The notes under the pieces were generated by a model, which saw nothing but the letters and a program-made list of their open reading frames with translations, was not told the origin of the DNA and made no database searches. This document shows, one piece after another, positions 5,840-9,078 of a DNA stretch of 9,078 bases. This stretch comes from an uncultured Bacteroidales bacterium (GTDB taxonomy: Bacteria; Bacteroidota; Bacteroidia; Bacteroidales; UBA932). The stretch covers positions 1-9,078 of the forward strand of contig CAMHFA010000029.1 in NCBI GenBank assembly GCA_946184255.1, in the 5' to 3' direction. Every line of letters begins with the position of its first letter. The stretch's first letter is position 1. The position numbers and the translations under genes were made by a program.

Positions 5840-6583
5840 ATGAAAACGATCAAAAGAATTATTGCTGCATCATTGACCGTCCTCGTCGCAATGAGTACCA
5901 CATCCTGCTACATAAGGATAAGCAAGGATGCCAAGGAGGAATTGAAGGACAGGCTACGCTATGAGCAAGAGATGGGAGAAGTCGTCTATGATGAGTCAGA
6001 TTCCCTTGTGATAAACCCCGGCAGTTTCAACTCCCTCCTCGACAGGTCCGGATTGGATATTACGTACATCCTCAGCGATTGTGAGCCGAAGGTCGTAATC
6101 ACGGGGAAATACAAGTCAAGGGACCAGATACTCGTCGAAAACAAGTATGGGGATCTGGAGATTTCATACAAAAGCGAATTAGGGATAGTGATCACGCGCG
6201 ACGAGAAAGTGACTGTCTATGCACCTGGCATCGAGAAACTCGACAAGAACGGAAGCGGGGACATCTTCGTCAAGGGAAGCTTTGAAGCCAACACCCTGGA
6301 GATCATAAATAGAGGCTCCGGAGACATTGATTTCGAGAAGGTCCTTTTAAGCGGCCCGCTTTCCATAACCAACCAGGGTTCAGGAGACATCGACCTTGAA
6401 AGATGTCAGATAGACGGTTCAGTCACTGTGTCCAATAAAGGTTCAGGAGACATTACCCTCAATGGCAGCGCGGGCGAGACCACGATTTTAAACTCCGGTT
6501 CCGGCGACATCGACATCTCCAGGTTGGAGACCACTTCGATCAATGTCACCTCAAAAGGATCAGGGGATGTAAAACAGCGCTAG
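5840..6583 (+). CDS. Head-GIN (DUF2807) lipoprotein with GSGD repeats
   Basis: This is a 247-residue exported protein. It has a lipoprotein signal peptide: basic KTIKR, a hydrophobic core (7-18), then STTSC with C23 as the likely lipidated residue. The lipobox is relaxed but acceptable for this phylum. A charged linker (27-55) leads to a DUF2807/head-GIN domain. The C-terminal half has six GSGD motifs at 138, 159, 180, 201, 220 and 240, spaced 19-21 residues apart, predicting a right-handed beta-solenoid with one turn per repeat. No acidic surface-export signal directly follows the Cys, so a periplasmic-facing location seems more likely than the cell surface, but this is uncertain. Its function is unknown; the Pfam name mentions adhesin only as a possibility. 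It is the last gene of the operon, with a partial AAGGA site (5827-5831), and its TAG overlaps the pdxB stop. Confidence 0.88.
   Translation: MKTIKRIIAASLTVLVAMSTTSCYIRISKDAKEELKDRLRYEQEMGEVVYDESDSLVINPGSFNSLLDRSGLDITYILSDCEPKVVITGKYKSRDQILVENKYGDLEISYKSELGIVITRDEKVTVYAPGIEKLDKNGSGDIFVKGSFEANTLEIINRGSGDIDFEKVLLSGPLSITNQGSGDIDLERCQIDGSVTVSNKGSGDITLNGSAGETTILNSGSGDIDISRLETTSINVTSKGSGDVKQR
6251..6568 (+). repeat. Six in-frame GSGD-coding repeats
   Basis: Six copies of the GSGD-coding unit start at 6251, 6314, 6377, 6440, 6497 and 6557, with spacings of 63, 63, 63, 57 and 60 bases. Copies at 6377 and 6440 share the identical 14-mer GGTTCAGGAGACAT; the others differ mainly at third codon positions. 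The bases between motifs have diverged. This is a protein-level solenoid repeat rather than a recent tandem duplication. Confidence 0.85.
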
Positions 6584-7629
6584 TCTATGTAGAATTCCCG
6601 GCGGTACTGGTAGTTTGAACGCATTCTCTCAAAGTTGCCGGGATCCATACGGAGCATGAAATCATCCGTGAAAATCGGATAGTTGTACTGCAGGACGGAA
6701 GTAATTTCGCCCTGCGTTTTTCCTTTAAGATCGAGTTTTACAGCCTGGAGATCCACTATCTCCGTCTTAGGGAAAAACTCATAGAGGTCCTCAAACCCAA
6801 AAAACCTGGAAAGGGACCTTACCGCAGCAGCTGTCCCGTTCTGCTTTCCTTGATAAGAATAACCTGCGATGTGGGGGGTCGCTATGTCAACCATGTCCAT
6901 CAATTCACGGTCGATATCCGGTTCGTTGTTCCAGGTGTCTATTATCACCGGCCCGAGTTTCGGAATTGCCCTCTTGAGCGCGGCCTCGTCCACCACCTCT
7001 CCACGGGAAGCGTTTATGAATATGGTACCTGGCTTCATCATATCAAAGAATGAGTCGTTGCACATCCCTTTTGTAGTTTCATCAAGCGGGACATGCATGG
7101 TGACTACATTCGCATTCTGGAGGAGGTAATCCAAGGGACAGAAACCTTCCGGGCCTTCAGCAGCCATCCTGGGAGGGTCGTTCTTAAGGACCTTGAAACC
7201 CAAGTAACCGGCCACACGGTCAACCCGGCTACCTACATTTCCAACACCGACTATCCCCAGTTTGCTTCCGTCAAGACGGACAGCTTTACGGGATGCCACA
7301 CCGTAGAGTGCCGAAAAAACATAATTCATTACTCCCCCGGCATTGCAACCGGCTGCATTGCGGACAACAATACCTTTTTCGTCGCAGTAAGGGAAGTCAA
7401 TATGGTCCGTGCCGATAGTGGCAGTTGCAATGAACTTGACAGGTGTCCCTTCCAAAAGGGCTGAATCGCATTTGGTCCTGGTCCTTATCACCATGGCATC
7501 GACATCCACAAGGTCTTCATGGCAAATCTCCTTTCCTGCCTTATAAACGACATCTGCATAGGGTTCGAATACGCCTTTGATGAACGGGACGGCGTCATCC
7601 ACGATTATCTTGATCCTCCTGTCTTCCAT
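6580..7629 (-). CDS. pdxB: Erythronate-4-phosphate dehydrogenase PdxB
   Basis: PdxB oxidises 4-phosphoerythronate to 2-oxo-3-hydroxy-4-phosphobutanoate, the second step of DXP-dependent pyridoxal phosphate synthesis, in the cytoplasm. The 349 residues show the D-2-hydroxyacid dehydrogenase fold: TATIGTDHID (69-78), the NAD motif GVGNVG (128-133), the PdxB-type NDPPR (150-154) and VPLDETTKGM (180-189). The catalytic Arg (R209 in NASRGEVVDE), Glu (E236 in NNEPDID) and His (H253 in PHIAGYSYQGK) are all present. A C-terminal region of about 70 residues matches the PdxB dimerisation domain and separates it from SerA and GhrA-like relatives. It is slightly shorter than the E. coli enzyme (378). It begins 3 bases after the dciA stop and lacks a Shine-Dalgarno, so coupled translation is likely. 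Confidence 0.92.
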   Translation of the reverse strand: MEDRRIKIIVDDAVPFIKGVFEPYADVVYKAGKEICHEDLVDVDAMVIRTRTKCDSALLEGTPVKFIATATIGTDHIDFPYCDEKGIVVRNAAGCNAGGVMNYVFSALYGVASRKAVRLDGSKLGIVGVGNVGSRVDRVAGYLGFKVLKNDPPRMAAEGPEGFCPLDYLLQNANVVTMHVPLDETTKGMCNDSFFDMMKPGTIFINASRGEVVDEAALKRAIPKLGPVIIDTWNNEPDIDRELMDMVDIATPHIAGYSYQGKQNGTAAAVRSLSRFFGFEDLYEFFPKTEIVDLQAVKLDLKGKTQGEITSVLQYNYPIFTDDFMLRMDPGNFERMRSNYQYRREFYID

Positions 7630-7632
7630 ATA

Positions 7633-7977
7633 TCATTTGAGTATTATTTCCTTAACGAATCCAACTTTCGCACAATCCTTTGAAAACAACTCATCTTTCT
7701 TCAGGAAGTCATTGATGGCTTGAAGGATCGCTTCCTTCTGAAACTCAAGATGAGTGCGTACCATTGATGAAGACAAGGTCACATGGAGGATTCCGTCCCG
7801 ATAGAATTTCCTGAGAGTGAAACCGCTCACACCTGACACCTCGTCCCAGGCGGCGAAGACCCGCTGGGTGTTGAGTCCGACGCTGAGTTTCATTGTCCGG
7901 ATGTACATCGGAATGATCTGGTCCATCCCGAGAGCCTCCTTTCTGGGAGTACCTTTTATTTTCCCGTTGTCAGGCAT
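7633..7977 (-). CDS. dciA: DUF721 protein, DciA-like replicative helicase loader
   Basis: This 114-residue cytoplasmic protein has the DUF721 fold: PMYIRTMKLSVGLNTQRVF (23-41), AAWDEVSG with the conserved Trp (W44), the strand RDGILHVTLSS (60-70) and the helix MVRTHLEFQKEAIL (72-85), ending in FVKEIIL. DUF721 includes DciA, which helps load the replicative helicase DnaB in bacteria lacking DnaC or DnaI; that role here is inferred from family and position. A start at the ATG at 7977 is preferred. The frame is open upstream to 8190, but that part overlaps recF and shows no family similarity. The ATG overlaps the recF stop by 8 bases (ATGCCTGA on the minus strand). The first 20 residues are a basic extension. 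It is slightly longer than typical Bacteroides homologues. Confidence 0.85.
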   Translation of the reverse strand: MPDNGKIKGTPRKEALGMDQIIPMYIRTMKLSVGLNTQRVFAAWDEVSGVSGFTLRKFYRDGILHVTLSSSMVRTHLEFQKEAILQAINDFLKKDELFSKDCAKVGFVKEIILK

Positions 7978-9076
7978 CCCGGATTTCCCTGAATTCTCCA
8001 CCGACCGCTTCAAAATATGCCCTGTCCGTAGTAAGGGAGTCAACAATTCCGGACATTCGGACCTTATTGCTGTCAGTGATGAAAATCTGACCGAAATCAC
8101 TTCCTGCGACCATCCCGAGCAGATTGGAGATCCTCCCCATGTCAAGCTTGTCAAATACATCGTCCAGAAGCAGGATCGGAGGATAGCCATAACTGCGCTT
8201 CATGATCTCATACTGGGCGAATTTCAAAGAGACCAGGAATGACTTCTGCTGGCCCTGGGATCCGCAGCGGCGGATAGGAAAACCATCCATGGTAAAGATG
8301 AAATCATCCCTGTGAATGCCCGAAGTAGTGTATTTCAGTATTATGTCTTTCTCCCTCGAAGCCCGGAGCAAATCAGCCAGGGATCCTTTCCTGAGATCGG
8401 ATTGATAACCAATGGAAACTGTTTCCCTGCCTCCAGAAAGGTTCTGGTAGTATTCGGAGACCACCGGTTCGAGATCCCTGATGAATGACTCCCTTGCGAG
8501 GAAAACCTTGCGGGCATATTCCTCCATTTTTTCGTCGAAAATACCAAGAAGGGACTCGTCGAGAGATCCGTCCTTCAACATCCGGTTCCTCTGGAAAAGT
8601 AGCCGGTTGTACTGCTGTATGGATGAAAGATATTCACGATCCATCTGGGACAGGACAGAGTTAACGAAACGGCGCCTGTCATCGCCGCTTTCGCTGACCA
8701 GAGAAGTGTCAGATGGTGAGACCATTACTATCGGCAGGACACCGATGTGTTCGGAAATCCTTGAATAGGGTTTGTCGTCCCTCCTTACTTTTTTCTCCCC
8801 TTTCGAGTCAACCTGGACGGAGAAACGCACCAGTGGGCCCTGGCCCATGTCGTAAAAACCGGCGATGGCGAAGGAATCGGTCCCATGACGGAAATTGTAC
8901 CTGTCAGAGGTCGAGAATGCGCTTTTAGTCATTGAGAGATACCACACAGAATCCATCAGATTGGTCTTCCCCTCCCCGTTGTTGCCGGAGATGCAGTTGA
9001 CATTCGGAGAGAAGGAAAGTTCCTGGAAAGAGATGTTCCTGAAATCTTGGACGACTATTTTTTTTAGGACTGGCAT
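7970..9076 (-). CDS. recF: DNA replication and repair protein RecF
   Basis: RecF is an SMC-like ATPase that binds gapped or single-stranded DNA junctions and, with RecO and RecR, directs RecA loading. The 368 residues are the usual full length. Visible are the N-terminal LKKIVVQDFRNI (4-15), Walker A GNNGEGKT (31-38), the DRRRFVNSVLSQMD segment typical of RecF (132-145), a helical arm (about 145-240), SGIHRDDF (252-259), the ABC-type signature GSQGQQKS (272-279) and Walker B ILLLDDVFDKLD (301-312). The ATG is at 9076, only 2 bases from the window edge, so its promoter cannot be seen. It is followed with overlap by dciA and then pdxB. An 8-base A-run on the coding strand falls at codons 4-7 (9058-9065). 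Confidence 0.96.
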   Translation of the reverse strand: MPVLKKIVVQDFRNISFQELSFSPNVNCISGNNGEGKTNLMDSVWYLSMTKSAFSTSDRYNFRHGTDSFAIAGFYDMGQGPLVRFSVQVDSKGEKKVRRDDKPYSRISEHIGVLPIVMVSPSDTSLVSESGDDRRRFVNSVLSQMDREYLSSIQQYNRLLFQRNRMLKDGSLDESLLGIFDEKMEEYARKVFLARESFIRDLEPVVSEYYQNLSGGRETVSIGYQSDLRKGSLADLLRASREKDIILKYTTSGIHRDDFIFTMDGFPIRRCGSQGQQKSFLVSLKFAQYEIMKRSYGYPPILLLDDVFDKLDMGRISNLLGMVAGSDFGQIFITDSNKVRMSGIVDSLTTDRAYFEAVGGEFREIRDA

Positions 9077-9078
9077 CT

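Noticed and set aside
7978..8190. A 71-residue N-terminal extension of DUF721/DciA
   Set aside because: This part overlaps recF in a different frame, shows no DUF721 similarity, and the ATG at 7977 overlaps the recF stop as expected for a coupled start.
7817..8242. A 141-codon open frame on the plus strand opposite dciA and recF
   Set aside because: It is antisense to two conserved genes and has no recognisable features.

Overview
The window looks like chromosomal DNA from a member of the Bacteroidota, probably class Bacteroidia. Four things point there. It carries a GSCFA-family gene, a family found mostly in this phylum. Its -7 promoter boxes read TAnnTTTG, and one promoter (3738-3768) matches the full TTTG-N19-TAnnTTTG consensus. 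Most genes lack a Shine-Dalgarno sequence. It also has an ABC transporter, a YtrA-type GntR regulator and a head-GIN (DUF2807) lipoprotein together. Genus cannot be told from the sequence alone. Coding density is very high. The largest gaps are about 75 bases, and I see no tRNA, rRNA, insertion sequence, phage gene or CRISPR array.

Layout. 1-612 (+): the 3' part of a GSCFA/SGNH-type gene cut by the window edge. 662-1987 (+): ffh, the signal recognition particle GTPase. 1984-3201 (-): lysA, diaminopimelate decarboxylase, convergent with ffh and sharing a CTAG with it. 3202-3276: a compact divergent promoter region. 3277-3726 (+): a small AraC-type DNA-binding protein with no sensor domain. 3738-3792: a consensus promoter and a possible operator. 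3800-6583 (+): a tight four-gene operon of ABC ATPase, six-helix membrane protein, YtrA-type GntR regulator and a lipoprotein with a GSGD-repeat beta-solenoid. 6580-9076 (-): a second tight operon, read recF, dciA (DUF721), pdxB, convergent with the lipoprotein gene through a second shared CTAG.

How the genes work together. ffh, lysA, recF, dciA and pdxB are housekeeping genes for membrane targeting, lysine and peptidoglycan precursors, replication/repair and vitamin B6 synthesis. The accessory part is 3277-6583. The GntR protein probably represses its own operon, as YtrA-type regulators do. The ATPase and membrane protein form an ABC complex of unknown substrate, and the lipoprotein is exported to the periplasm or outer membrane. 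A role in sensing or responding to envelope stress fits this gene set but is inference. This is the best place in the window to look for undescribed biology, although its parts belong to known families and the module type is widespread in the phylum. Nothing here clearly amounts to an entirely new system.
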